64,000 nt of DNA from Astropecten irregularis. Its lineage: Eukaryota; Echinodermata; Asteroidea; Paxillosida; Astropectinidae. Shown piece after piece: positions 48,501 to 52,866 of the stretch. Below the pieces are notes generated by a model. It worked only from the letters and a program-made list of their open reading frames with translations. It ran no database searches and was not told the origin of the DNA. How positions within the stretch are numbered: position 1 is the first letter of the stretch; every line of letters starts with the position of its first letter. Both the position numbers and the translations under genes were made by a program. The stretch spans positions 8,680,001 to 8,744,000 of the forward strand of contig OZ020259.1 in NCBI GenBank assembly GCA_963971285.1. Direction: 5' to 3'.

Positions 48501-48601
48501 GATGTTAATGAGGATCCCTTTTCAGATTGACTGTGATAACTGGAAGCAGAGCTTGATGACAAACTCCGGGTCCTTGAAGCATGTCCATGATTTAAAGCCA
48601 T
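1..48601 (-). CDS. CAMSAP: CAMSAP/Patronin family protein, ten coding exons, 3' end beyond the window
   Basis: CAMSAPs bind and stabilise free microtubule minus ends in the cytoplasm and organise non-centrosomal microtubule arrays. Ten exons joined by GT/AG introns give one frame of at least 1642 residues: 48601-48464, 19359-19261, 16715-16500, 11111-11026, 10561-10405, 9864-9723, 8633-8409, 6117-5943, 4463-4299, 3524-1. All phases match at the joins. Residues about 45-180 match the conserved CAMSAP N-terminal region (IRWLVSKAY, SVIQGLSRRGIYV). Residues about 180-352 match the CAMSAP-type CH domain (ELPFDLENALVFWVNKV, FTFEDLLYSP, LIAELFYWFEVVKP). Residues about 1142-1185 are the conserved charged coiled coil ending GKAAFLQVL, and about 1359-1394 form a second short coiled coil. 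The region between is rich in S, P, N and Q. The microtubule-binding CKK domain is not in the window, so the protein is partial only because of the window edge. Family assignment is from recalled CAMSAP1 sequence. Which vertebrate paralogue is closest cannot be told; a single invertebrate orthologue is expected. Confidence 0.96.
977..1120 (-). repeat. In-frame 18-bp coding minisatellite (AVAPSQ/AVAPNQ x8)
   Basis: Eight 18-bp units inside CAMSAP exon 10 encode AVAPSQ, AEAPSQ, AVAPSQ, AVAPSQ, AVAPNQ, AVAPNQ, AVAPNQ, AVVTSQ. A ninth degenerate unit (AAPSQ) follows. The repeats keep the frame and lie in the disordered region between the two coiled coils. Confidence 0.95.
4299..4463 (-). CDS. CAMSAP: CAMSAP coding exon 9 (residues 413-467)
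   Basis: The reading is RRSQSLLLHRERKQPKAIHA then DHKEGLAKLRRASSLENIDT and KESIQAWQCQEEAKDR. It has a TACAG acceptor and an AG|GTATGT donor. The SQSLLLHR and RRASSLENI segments are basic/serine motifs typical of phosphorylation-prone linkers. Family similarity is weak here, so the exon rests mainly on frame and splice-site agreement. Confidence 0.88.
5205..5865. repeat. Fold-back repeat with about 60-70 bp inverted ends
   Basis: The left arm (aatgttcacagattta near 5228) and right arm (taaatctgtgaacatt near 5826) are inverted copies, with matching inner segments ending in 'gggtatgaa'. The interior (about 5590-5820) is homologous to 31960-32220 and, inverted, to 63500-63720. The shared phrase is 'ctggataaatacaccattt'. 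It lies in intron 8. No coding capacity was seen. Confidence 0.7.
5943..6117 (-). CDS. CAMSAP: CAMSAP coding exon 8, linker (residues 355-412)
   Basis: This is a Pro/Ser-rich linker after the CH domain: GQKVPATPDPRSRVQQLPPI then PINSLTKKAMHG. The PIPINSLTKKA segment resembles PVPISNATKRS in CAMSAP1, where the family linker also follows the CH domain. It has a CTTCAG acceptor and an AG|GTCAGT donor. Both junction phases agree. Confidence 0.9.
6615..7520 (-). mobile_element. Tandem tRNA-derived SINE array flanked by a 14-bp TSD
   Basis: About 3.4 copies of a 253-bp unit carry three complete tRNA-like heads on the minus strand (6772-6702, 7025-6955, 7278-7208; spacing exactly 253). Each has an A-box (TGGCCTAGCAGG) and a B-box (GGTTCGAATCC). 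The whole 906-bp block is bracketed by perfect direct repeats aattcctaggaaat at 6601-6614 and 7521-7534. The right end carries an inverted piece of the unit ('tatttcccgaccaaaatcat'). It lies in intron 7. Confidence 0.9.
6702..6772 (-). repeat. tRNA-like SINE head, copy 1 (Thr-AGT-like)
   Basis: The minus strand reads GCTCGGTGGCCTAGCAGG... to GGTTCGAATCCCACCTGAGC. The acceptor ends pair over six positions and the anticodon arm CTGC/GCAG encloses ACTAGTAA. That loop is one base too long for a normal tRNA-Thr(AGT), so this is a pol III promoter-bearing SINE head rather than a tRNA gene. Copies 2 and 3 at 6955-7025 and 7208-7278 are near-identical. Confidence 0.85.
7540..7620. repeat. Fragment of a mariner/pogo-like MITE ('cgttatagtg')
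   Basis: 'gaatgaccactataac' and 'gttcgttatagtgacc' are an inverted pair. They match the ends of the element at 14893-15366 and a remnant near 45000-45160. This is short and non-coding. Confidence 0.5.
7955..8070. repeat. 19-bp tandem repeat (catctcactgcgcatggaa)
   Basis: About six units of a 19-bp repeat with minor variants lie in intron 7. Read as protein they give a spurious periodic ORF, which I do not annotate as a gene. Confidence 0.9.
8409..8633 (-). CDS. CAMSAP: CAMSAP coding exon 7, CH domain end (residues 280-354)
   Basis: The exon contains SFADSVNNLQQVEAFLETHL, CFTFEDLLYSPEVLRVNILA and LIAELFYWFEVVKPEHLGF. These match the strongly conserved end of the CAMSAP CH domain (LEDMLYAP, FIAELFWWFE, VKP). 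It has a TTGTCAG acceptor and a CAAG|GTACAT donor. Confidence 0.97.
9363..9647. mobile_element. Hairpin MITE ('agggcccaatttcatgga')
   Basis: The terminal inverted repeats are agggcccaatttcatggaa at the left and ttccatgaaattgggccct at the right. Inner matches include the repeated 'gttaccg/cggtaac' and 'gcttacgg' words. There is no coding capacity. It lies in intron 6, adjacent to exon 6. Confidence 0.8.
9723..9864 (-). CDS. CAMSAP: CAMSAP coding exon 6, CH domain centre (residues 233-280)
   Basis: This exon encodes VRIRRQQLQPKELPSVPVIK then NVTKDVSDGRCLCLLLHHYC. The SDGRCLCLLLHHYCSQ block corresponds to the SDGAALLAVIHYYCPE core helix of CAMSAP CH domains. The donor is G|GTAAGA. The split Asp codon is completed in exon 7. 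Confidence 0.96.
10405..10561 (-). CDS. CAMSAP: CAMSAP coding exon 5, start of the CH domain (residues 180-232)
   Basis: The reading is RITTFNASSELPFDLENALV then FWVNKVCIAEKHRMERER and a Q-rich end. It has a TTTACAG acceptor and an AAG|GTAATC donor. DLENALVFWVNKV is the hallmark first part of the CAMSAP CH domain. The basic and glutamine-rich end corresponds to the loop in CAMSAP CH domains. Confidence 0.96.
10666..10890. mobile_element. Hairpin MITE ('ttcatagag...cttaagc' family)
   Basis: The left end ggggtctatttcatagag with ttgcttaagcatga pairs with the right end tgtttaagcagttctatgaa and ttggcctc. Two further copies are at 16223-16469 and 54210-54454. It is an AT-rich non-autonomous element. 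Confidence 0.75.
11026..11111 (-). CDS. CAMSAP: CAMSAP coding exon 4 (residues 152-180)
   Basis: This exon encodes NAHLAVMDSIMTAFTGEVVS then IEKIVQAV plus two bases of an Arg codon completed in exon 5. It has a TTTCAG acceptor and an AAG|GTAAAC donor. It matches the conserved SAHMAMVDALMMAY...ISIEKVV region that leads into the CH domain. Confidence 0.95.
11170..11320 (+). repeat. Truncated SINE copy, plus strand
   Basis: It begins inside the tRNA-like head at the B-box (GGTTCGAATCCCACCTGAGC) and continues with the same body as the array at 6615-7520 (gagcactcaac..., acgtcggtaaaggtcaagc, ctaatttgcatatt). It has lost the A-box half. It sits about 60 bp outside exon 4. Confidence 0.8.
11336..11391. 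mobile_element. 56-bp SINE-tail insertion with its own 13-bp TSD
   Basis: Only the tail of the SINE unit is present (gattttggtcgggaaatag through aatatgcaaattaggcttgc). It is flanked by perfect direct repeats caatataaaaata at 11323-11335 and 11392-11404. Confidence 0.75.
11667..12023. mobile_element. Long-TIR hairpin element (about 357 bp)
   Basis: The arms of about 150-160 bp are nearly perfect inverted copies (gggcaattccagcataacgg ... ccgttacgctggaattgccc). They are flanked by TGAT on both sides, a possible 4-bp target duplication. It is non-coding and lies in intron 3. Confidence 0.85.
12432..12944. mobile_element. Imperfect hairpin element rich in 'gtcgcgcgac'
   Basis: The left end has acgcgactttgtcacagcga and the right end has gcgacaagtcgcactactttgtcgcg. 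Inner palindromes tgtcgcgcgactttt and aaaagtcgcgcgaca mirror each other. No ORF of note is present. The boundaries are approximate. Confidence 0.6.
14380..14531. mobile_element. Hairpin MITE ('ccgatttcataaaacttacg')
   Basis: The ends gccgatttcataaa and tttatgaaaacggcc enclose gacgcgtcgca palindromes. A second copy is at 31747-31912. It is non-coding. Confidence 0.75.
14893..15366. mobile_element. Mariner/pogo-like MITE hosting a nested insertion
   Basis: The ends CACTGGAATGCC and GGAATGCTGCAAC (reverse of the right end) are flanked by TA on both sides. It contains 'gttcgttatag...' in the usual place and is split by the element at 14952-15233. Confidence 0.65.
14952..15233. mobile_element. 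hAT-like MITE with perfect 8-bp TSD (282 bp)
   Basis: The ends are TAAGGTGACC and GGTCACCTTA. The flanks are CGTTATAG at 14944-14951 and 15234-15241, a perfect 8-bp duplication as made by hAT transposases. It contains ccgggga/tccccgg inner repeats. It is a paralogue, inverted, of the interrupted copy at 38929-40576. Confidence 0.9.
16223..16469. mobile_element. Hairpin MITE ('ttcatagagctgcttaagc')
   Basis: The left ggggccaatttcatagagct pairs with the right agctctacgaaactggccc. It is the same family as 10666-10890 and 54210-54454. It lies directly downstream of exon 3, ending about 30 bp from the exon 3 donor. Confidence 0.8.
16500..16715 (-). CDS. CAMSAP: CAMSAP coding exon 3 (residues 80-151)
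   Basis: This is 72 codons beginning GEDHLRPAVIYQLSSGELYS and including GHWSVIQGLSRRGIYVVDD and PVTEAVLTQTQRIKL. It has a TTAG acceptor and a CTG|GTGAGG donor. It corresponds to the CAMSAP1 stretch with SELYCRVCSLIL and SVIQALSRKGIYV. The acceptor abuts GGTGAG, so the first exon base is set by frame. Confidence 0.96.
17237..19098. repeat. Minisatellite with an 11-bp basic unit and 55-bp higher-order unit
   Basis: About 1.6 kb of repeats fall into 11-mers such as ggaatcaagct, ggaatcaaact, ggaatccaaca, agattcaaaca and ggattaaggct. Five of them usually form a 55-bp unit, with 44-, 66- or 77-bp variants. It is interrupted at 18200-18479 by a hairpin element. It gives long periodic ORFs in several frames (11-residue period) that are artefacts of the repeat. 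It lies in intron 2, close to exon 2. Confidence 0.93.
18200..18479. mobile_element. Hairpin element ('cagggctcgaa') inside the minisatellite
   Basis: The ends cagggctcgaattt and atatttcgagccctg are flanked by CTGGAAT at 18193-18199 and 18480-18486, a 7-bp direct repeat. Removing it with one copy of the flank restores the repeat phase. The inner words 'ctagacctg' and 'actagaccg' recur. It is related at the ends to the element starting at 48901. Confidence 0.85.
19261..19359 (-). CDS. CAMSAP: CAMSAP coding exon 2 (residues 47-79)
   Basis: The reading is AKLCASIRWLVSKAYSSSTI then PPDIRNPFFKDKE, 33 codons, phase 0 at both ends. The acceptor is CTATAG and the donor is GAG|GTATGT. It aligns with the RAKIAANLQWICAKAYG block of human CAMSAP1, as recalled. 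It is separated from exon 1 by an intron of about 29.1 kb. Confidence 0.95.
19791..19900 (-). repeat. tRNA-derived SINE copy
   Basis: The minus strand has GTTGCTCAGTTGGTGCAGTA as an A-box-like region and TGATTCAAATCCTGTTCC as a degenerate B-box. The tail tctttgttcacctttcaat is shared with the copies at 23302-23450 and 46104-46250. It lies in intron 1, about 430 bp upstream of exon 2 in gene orientation. Confidence 0.7.
20317..22776 (-). mobile_element. 5'-truncated CR1-like non-LTR retrotransposon
   Basis: The reverse transcriptase ORF is on the minus strand with the last part of the endonuclease domain in front of it. The 3' untranslated part ends in an ATTATTATTATTTATAG tract. The 5' end is truncated inside the endonuclease, as is usual for LINE copies. 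No clear target duplication was found. It is inserted in intron 1 in the same orientation as CAMSAP. Confidence 0.85.
20398..22776 (-). pseudogene. CR1-like ORF2 (RT), one nonsense codon
   Basis: The frame 22776-20398 carries the end of the endonuclease (HVDTPTHQRGHILDLFISR), then RT motifs NYRPVSNLPFLSKLLER, LLDLSSTFDTVDH, GIPQGSVGGPLLF and the catalytic YADD. It continues to the CR1-type C-terminal part (LDFCNSLLYNLP, LHWLPITDRIAFKI, SWGDRSFSQAAPQLWNSLP, LFKSHLKTHLF). It is broken only by TAG at 21105-21103, where relatives have a sense codon in (K)x(E)FILFGS. It uses the same frame on both sides, with no frameshift. The Ser replacing Ala in the first catalytic block is also unusual. It is probably inactive because the endonuclease is missing. 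Confidence 0.9.
23302..23450 (+). repeat. tRNA-derived SINE bounded by inverted ends
   Basis: The tRNA-like core has GTCAGTTGGTAGAGCGG and GGTTTGAATCCTGCTC. The left boundary has gaacaaagaaaatt and the right boundary has ttttctttgttcc, its near inverse. The family includes 46104-46250 and 19791-19900. Confidence 0.75.
23780..25570. mobile_element. 1.8-kb TIR element with subterminal 'ataagccgc' repeats
   Basis: The TIRs taccgtaattttcggaata (23780) and tattccgaaaattacggta (end 25570) are near-perfect over about 28 bp. Repeats of 'ataagccgc' lie at both ends (23813, 23861, 23878, 25497) and 'ttagccgc' words at the right. The interior has no recognisable transposase; its ORFs of up to about 95 residues match nothing I know. 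It is probably non-autonomous, with likely TA target. Confidence 0.85.
26781..27226. repeat. Imperfect hairpin repeat rich in 'ggagag'
   Basis: The left caccttg-like end (cagaccttgatttttaagga) is the rough inverse of the right (aaatgaaggcctga). Several 'aaggagagtg' and 'ggagagcg' words occur within. The boundaries and family are uncertain. Confidence 0.45.
28105..28251. mobile_element. Hairpin MITE ('gtaactcgagttatgatc')
   Basis: Its ends are tttcaccaaactctttgtaa and gggtttcgtgatatcaaccc. It shares the arms and the centre ('gcattgaagccctacg') with 47259-47410 and 40597-40732. It is non-coding. Confidence 0.7.
29518..29700. repeat. 'Cttttcacac' imperfect hairpin repeat
   Basis: Repeated words 'tcaacccggtt', 'ggttggaaccgga' and 'cttttcacac' also occur at 42493-42720, showing a dispersed family. 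The ends are not sharply defined. Confidence 0.5.
31660..32225 (+). repeat. Dispersed non-coding repeat (family of 5590-5880 and 63245-63800)
   Basis: 'ttggtaaaggtcacaggaca', 'gagctcaatcggacatctga', 'ctggataaatacaccattt' and 'ctctgtgaacatttctgttt' occur in the same order as, reversed, in 63500-63780. It is interrupted by the hairpin element at 31747-31912. A further fragment is near 29900-30000. Confidence 0.7.
31747..31912. mobile_element. Hairpin MITE flanked by a long direct repeat
   Basis: The ends ggggccgatttcagaaaact and agctttatgaaatcggcccc enclose gacgcgtcgca words. It is the same family as 14380-14531. Unusually, about 40 bp of flanking sequence (cactcgcactttgtctgatc... ending catgaaataa) is present on both sides. 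Confidence 0.8.
33118..33150. repeat. ACATGT microsatellite
   Basis: This is a run of alternating GTACAT units, the longest of dozens of palindromic ACATGT/TGTACA clusters spread over about 13-48 kb. Others are at 29137-29162, 19692-19712 and 27495-27513. Confidence 0.9.
34340..35610. repeat. Large fold-back with about 200-bp imperfect arms
   Basis: The left arm 34348-34545 is the imperfect inverse of the right arm 35365-35603. Shared words include 'actaaaaatagcacac', 'caaacattgcaaccatgcaa', 'ccggggattttgtacatg' and 'actggccaaatcactcgtgt'. The interior is AT-rich with no domain. Confidence 0.75.
36337..37400. mobile_element. MULE-like element with 10-bp TSD
   Basis: The ends aaggttgtcgtcg and cgacgacaacctt are 13-bp perfect inverted repeats. 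They are followed by many 'ctgtcgaca' words at both ends. The flanks agtgcatcat at 36327-36336 and 37401-37410 are identical, a 10-bp duplication close to the 8-10 bp range typical of Mutator-like elements. It has no transposase ORF. Confidence 0.85.
37980..38160 (+). repeat. Dispersed repeat copy related to 63245-63470
   Basis: 'gatgaaccaagatttcccat', 'ccattttctgtctcaaactc' and 'gctccctttaa' occur here and, inverted, at 63300-63440. The apparent shared peptide DEPRFPMV is a by-product of the repeat. Confidence 0.7.
38929..40576. mobile_element. hAT-like MITE interrupted by a second hAT-like element
   Basis: The ends TAAGGTGACC and GGTCACCTTA are flanked by ATGTATGA at 38921-38928 and 40577-40584 (perfect 8-bp TSD). 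Without the insertion at 39074-40339 it is about 375 bp. It then collinearly matches the inverted copy at 14952-15233. Confidence 0.9.
39074..40339. mobile_element. Non-autonomous hAT-like element, 1266 bp, 8-bp TSD
   Basis: The TIRs are TAGTGCTGTGC and GCACAGCACTA (11 bp). The flanks are AACTGAAC at 39066-39073 and 40340-40347. The interior includes a small ORF near 40030-40212 with no domain I recognise and no hAT dimerisation motif. It is nested in the hAT-like MITE at 38929-40576. Confidence 0.88.
40597..40732. mobile_element. Hairpin MITE ('ttgatttcaccaaactc')
   Basis: The ends ggggttgatttcaccaaac and ctttgtgaaatcgacccc are inverted copies. It shares its centre with 28105-28251 and 47259-47410. 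It lies 13 bp outside the TSD of the preceding hAT element. Confidence 0.75.
41027..41284. mobile_element. TIR element ('ggaaagaattccactga')
   Basis: The left ggaaagaattccactgaagg and right cgtcagtggaattctttcc are inverted repeats of about 25 bp including 'ggccat/atggcc'. The interior is not coding. Confidence 0.8.
44067..44445. mobile_element. TIR element with TAA target duplication
   Basis: The ends ggccataaaaaaaaaattg and tttttttttatggcc continue as inverted gttgtattggcgtaac / gttacgccaatacaac, about 35 bp. The flanks are TAA at 44064-44066 and 44446-44448, consistent with a PIF/Harbinger-like TWA target. Its T-rich, 'gtcgggcgg' interior has no ORF of note. Confidence 0.8.
46104..46250 (+). 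repeat. tRNA-derived SINE bounded by inverted ends
   Basis: The core has TTGCTCAGTTGGTAGAGTGC and the B-box GGTTCGAATCCTGCTCC, a well-kept pol III promoter. The left gaacaaagataattgact and right agtcaatttttctttgttc are near-perfect inverses. It is the best-kept copy of the family at 23302-23450. Confidence 0.82.
47259..47410. mobile_element. Hairpin MITE ('ggggtcgatttcacgaagcc')
   Basis: The ends ggggtcgatttcac and ggtgaaatggacccc are inverted copies. Inner palindromes include gatcgtaactcgagttacg. It shares long stretches, inverted, with 28105-28251. Confidence 0.8.
48464..48601 (-). CDS. CAMSAP: CAMSAP coding exon 1 (residues 1-46)
   Basis: This exon encodes a Ser-rich start (MALNHGHASRTR...) ending PIGQYNSKK. 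The ATG at 48601-48599 has an in-frame TGA two codons upstream and a purine at -3 with G at +4, so the start is well supported. The donor is AAG|GTAAGT at 48463-48462. It is exactly 46 codons, so it joins in phase 0 to AKLCASIRW in the next exon, and the junction matches the CAMSAP1 layout. Confidence 0.93.
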
Positions 48602-48695
48602 TATTCAATCAATGGTCATCAGATATCACACAGAGATGGAGAATTACTTCAGAATACCACGACCACTAACACTGTTCCTCCATGGTGCATTGTTT
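48602..48695 (-). promoter_or_regulatory. CAMSAP 5' leader segment with upstream ORFs
   Basis: Upstream of the ATG a plausible acceptor (TCCCTCACAG) ends at 48696, so an untranslated first exon probably lies further right; I could not place it. The leader holds three short out-of-frame or stopped upstream ORFs starting at 48690, 48683 and near 48622. All terminate before the main ATG. They could damp translation. This is inference from sequence only. Confidence 0.5.
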
Positions 48696-49379
48696 CTGTG
48701 AGGGAAAAAACAATGAATTTACAACAGGGATGAGATAGACCAATGGTAAGAATGTATGAAAACAGCTGACAGGGAGCATAAAAAGTCTGAAATCTGAAAA
48801 TCTCCTATACTTTTGTACACAGCCTGTGAGGAAAAAAATCTGAAATCCAAAACAAAAAAAATCTGAAATCAGATTTTAATCTGAGAAATCTCATCCCTGT
48901 CAGGGCTCGAAATAGTACTAGCCCGGTGGACAATGTCTAGCGAAAACCGCTCCGGGCTAGCTAGACTCACTTCCTTGGTTGCCCGGTGGGCTAGTAAAAA
49001 ATTAACAACCTGCTTTCGGGTTTTTGATAAATGTACAAAGATGAAAGTAAACTGAGTGTGTACAAAATGTGTTGCGATTTATTTTATTTATGATACGTTC
49101 GAGCATACGTACGTCCCGAATAGCGAAGCACTTTCTTTCCGTTCAAGCTCTAAACACCGAACGCGTAGCGTAACACTTGCACAGCGTGCACGGGCAACAG
49201 CTCACATAACGCCCGCCACATGATTGCACTATGCCTAGTACACACAGCGACCACGCTGCGTGCCGTGTGCTCAATGTAGGCTCGTTGCTCAGATTTATTG
49301 GACTTGACTCAGTCATTTTACCATTCTGAATACGTTAAGATGATTCTTGTGATTGGTTTAATAGTTCAACATGCATGTA

Positions 49380-50851
49380 CAGTCGAACCTCATTAATACG
49401 AGCTCTCTTAAGACGAGATCTTGGTTAAGACGAGCATATCACGCCGGTCCCGATTGAGTTGTGCACATTTCTCTGGGGAAATATTTGCTTAATACGAGCA
49501 CTGATAATACGAAAAACCTTTTAATACGAGCGTTTTTGGCTGACCCAGTTGCGTGAAAGTCATTGTAAACAACCCATTTAATACGAGGATTTTTTAATCT
49601 GGCTTCTTTTGGAATCGATTTTCAGATTTTTTTTGTACAGATTAAGAAAAATCCCACCACCATTATGCATCAAGTCGCCGTTGTTTCATGTTGCCGATAG
49701 CTAAATTCACCGCAGCGCTAATGCCCACTAATCCCCTCCTGCGGTTTTACCAGCGGCTTGCCCAGTGGAAAGTGTAAACAAAAAACAGACAATGTACGGC
49801 GCATTGTATTTTAGTTTTATTGTGCGTGATCCACATGGGTTGTTTTCTGGCTGTCACGAAAGTCAAAACCCGACCGAGGAAAACAGCGAGGTCTTCCATT
49901 TTGTCGATTCATTTTCGTAAGGAGAAACACTTCTTCAGTTTTTTCTTTCAAAAATCAAACCAAAGTCCACGCTAATTTCCAGACAATTTTACCTTTCTGA
50001 TGACTTGTAAAAAGGATGTTGGTCACAACAAATTCTTCAAAGTGTAGCCAACATGTATCCGAACAATTAATAATATTCCATGAACGCACCGATACGATCT
50101 GACTGCGGCCCGACCAATCGGCCGATGTTAGAGCTACACGTGGTCACCATGCACGTGATCGGATATGTGGCTAAACTGCAGCATGGGTTTCGTTCATGCA
50201 ATGCTTCCGCTGATTGGTCACCTTAATGACATAGCGCAAATTCTGTGATTGGCTACATAGAGGGGAGAGAAAAAAAGATAGATGTTGGGCTGCTAAAAAA
50301 ACCCGACATCTTAAAAAAATAATCTGTGTCCAAAAAAAACAAAAAACACCACGAACGCACTTATTAATTTAAGTTAAAAAAGGCGCCCTCTCGTGTCCAT
50401 CAAAATATCGCTGGTTCCCTGCGGTGCACATTGCTTCATACTGCACACATTGTTTGAACGTGCGGTGCTAACGTTCGTCCAGTTGTCGCTGTCATCCACT
50501 CGCAATTTTCATGTCGTTTTCGTGCCGTCATTATTTTGATTATTACATATTTATGTACTTGGTTTTTATTATTCTTACATATTGTAATTATATCCCTTTT
50601 ACATCTGTGACAATTCACCAAAATGAAATTTATCAATCAAATTTATTAAGTATAAATTACTTCGAAAATGTAAACACGGACTTGACACGTAATTATGGGT
50701 TACCAGAGGGATAGTGCATGCTGTATGTGCAGTGTACCGCACACACGTGCATTTCGGTTGACAAAATATGGATCCCGCATAATACGAGGCCCCGCTTAAT
50801 ACGAGCATTTTCGGTAAGTCCCGGCGACCTCGTATTAACGAGGTTCGACTG
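49380..50851. mobile_element. Pogo/mariner-like TIR element, 1.47 kb
   Basis: The TIRs cagtcgaacctc(a/g)ttaatacgag at 49380 and 50851 are about 23 bp with one mismatch and are flanked by TA. 'taatacgag' repeats lie subterminally at both ends (49400, 49495, 49522, 49579; 50780, 50797). No transposase was seen. The TIR sequence and TA target resemble Tigger/pogo elements. Confidence 0.85.
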
Positions 50852-51540
50852 TACATGTAGTGGAAATAAGCAAGCACTCGATTATTTATCGGTGTCGATT
50901 CAATTTTGTGCTTACGGTCCGCTATGACCACGTGACAGCTTTTTGCACAAGTCGCGTCGCGGTTCCTGCAAAATAGACTGATGCATGTCTACTAATCTGG
51001 TTTTCGACTACTAGTTTTCTTTTGCCATGTATAATGTACTGGTCGTGAAGCCGTAACCAGCCTTCCGTTGCACACATGCATTGCATTTTGAGAGATCAGC
51101 GGTGGATGCGGAAGTCAAAGCGAGTGTTTCTGAACGAACGTAATGAATGACCGGCCGCAGAGGAATACTTTTCGTCTTTTCGACATTTATTGTTGTCACA
51201 AGTTAGCTAGGAAAGGATATCTTCCATGATCCACAGTGGATGCTCATTTACTTGCGCCAAAAACCTGCACCTGGCAGAGTCATTATGATGGTGAATTAAA
51301 CCACAACAGACTCACAGACAGGAGAACCAAAAAAGTTCTGAACAAGTTATCACTGGGTTATCGTAAGCATTTTGTTTACCTTCCATTTTCTCAGTAACTT
51401 TTGAACACGTCGGACCGATCGAACATGTGAATTCAGTTTTTCCAATGTGTGTCAAGTAATCATTACTATTGAATTCAACTTGTGATCACTAAAGGCTAAT
51501 ATTCTACACTTGGACATGTTTTTGTTTATATTTTTTTTTA

Positions 51541-51581
51541 GCCTTTGAGAAAGATCCTGCTAGGATCGAAACGCGTCAGGC
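51541..51581 (+). ncRNA. Degenerate hammerhead-ribozyme-like fold
   Basis: The strand reads gcct (51541) then ttgagaaa, stem II gatcc-tgcta-ggatc, gaaa, palindrome acgcgt containing gtc, then aggc pairing with gcct. This is the order stem I, core, stem II, GAAA, short palindromic stem III, GTC, stem I of minimal type-I hammerheads found in Penelope-like elements and retrozymes. The first core strand (TTGAGAA versus CUGANGA) is wrong at key positions, so cleavage is unlikely. It may be a diverged remnant. Confidence 0.4.
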
Positions 51582-52238
51582 CCTCCTAACTTTAAGCATT
51601 TTATATATTTCAGGTCATTTTGGCTGATGAGCAGTTTGCAGCAGTTTATTACTTGTATATTTTTTTTTACCAATTTCTAAAATCATTAATCATTAAAACA
51701 AAAAAACTTTTGTTTATTTTTTTTTTAACAAGGATCAGTGTTAAAACTAAAGAAAACAAAAGGAAAACGTTAATATGTAAGGTATTATAACTGCATGCCC
51801 CACTCAGTGCACACATACACCTACCACCACCAGCAACCTAGGGGAAAACACTGGTACACATTTTCCTTTCATATTGTTAAAATGGCCTTCCTGTAGTGAT
51901 CATAACATCCACTCTTATTAGACCGTGGGCCAGAAATCATAGCTTGCAAGTTCGTTGTGACTTCAGAGTGGCAACGTAATCTTTGCTGATATGACTCCAT
52001 GAGAGTATATGAATGAATATTCTGGCTGTTGCCACCCTCAAAAGTTGCTCTTTGATGTGAAAAATAAAGGTTGAAAATCTCGAAAAAATAGCCGTTTCGT
52101 TTGTATTTTTCTGACAAGTCAACAGAGGGCGCTATTGCAACCTCGATCCTATGATAGTTCAATCTCAATGAAGAAGTCACGTTTTACCTGGGGACGACTG
52201 AAGTTCTTAGTCAACATGGCGGCGCCCATGAACACGAC

Positions 52239-52427
52239 ATGTGTTTATCACATTGTGAAGAATCGGGGGAAATTTCACAGTTTACAATAACAAGTTGGCA
52301 GAAATGTCTAGAATGTTGTGAAGAATGGAATGAGCTAGATGGCAAGGAGAGAGATGTTGCTCTGGCTAACGTAGAAATCATGGAAAAACGAGGCCGGAGT
52401 ATAGCTTTCATCGTCAGTAAACATTGA
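52239..52427 (+). CDS. Short ORF inside the TIR element, unknown
   Basis: It encodes 62 residues including ISQFTITSWQKCLECCEEWN followed by an acidic/basic stretch and a C-terminal KH. I do not recognise it with confidence. The pattern resembles first-exon fragments of transposon-borne proteins with an 'FT..SW' start. It is preceded by an ATGGCGGCGCCC context in another frame (52216). It may be the first exon of a transposon gene or a chance ORF. Confidence 0.25.
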   Translation: MCLSHCEESGEISQFTITSWQKCLECCEEWNELDGKERDVALANVEIMEKRGRSIAFIVSKH

Positions 52428-52679
52428 ATTCGCCAGGCCTGTCATTCACTGTTGCTGTTAACTTTGTTAAGGTCAGTTTTCAATTTCAACGTTCGTTATC
52501 CTTATGATGCATTGGCGGGATTGTAGAAAGATTTTAATCCAGGCAATCCTGGGTTTTATGGGCCTAAATTATGTGCATACAAAAACTGAGTTAATAAAAT
52601 CTATTACTAATACTAGACCTACGCTAAGTTGTTTGGGGTGTTAACTACAGTCTGACAACATGTTCTTAGCAGGGTATAG

Positions 52680-52866
52680 TGACCAAACATGACACGTGTG
52701 TTTACGTAAATGGTGCTTTCTGCCTAAAATAGAATTCTGCGATCATCACTGAAGCCCAAATCCATCGCTACATGGAAAATTGCTATGCAAAGTAACGTTT
52801 GATTTTCCGTTTATTGATGGATTTGGGATTTAGCGATGATTACAAAGCATGAGTGAAATCGGCCCT
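52680..52866. repeat. Small imperfect hairpin ('ccaaatccatcgctacatgg')
   Basis: 'ctgcgatcatcactgaagccc' and 'aaatccatcgct' on the left, and 'gatggatttgggatttagcgatgat' split over the right, are partly inverted. It ends 'gaaatcggccct' like other hairpins here. The boundaries are uncertain. Confidence 0.4.
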
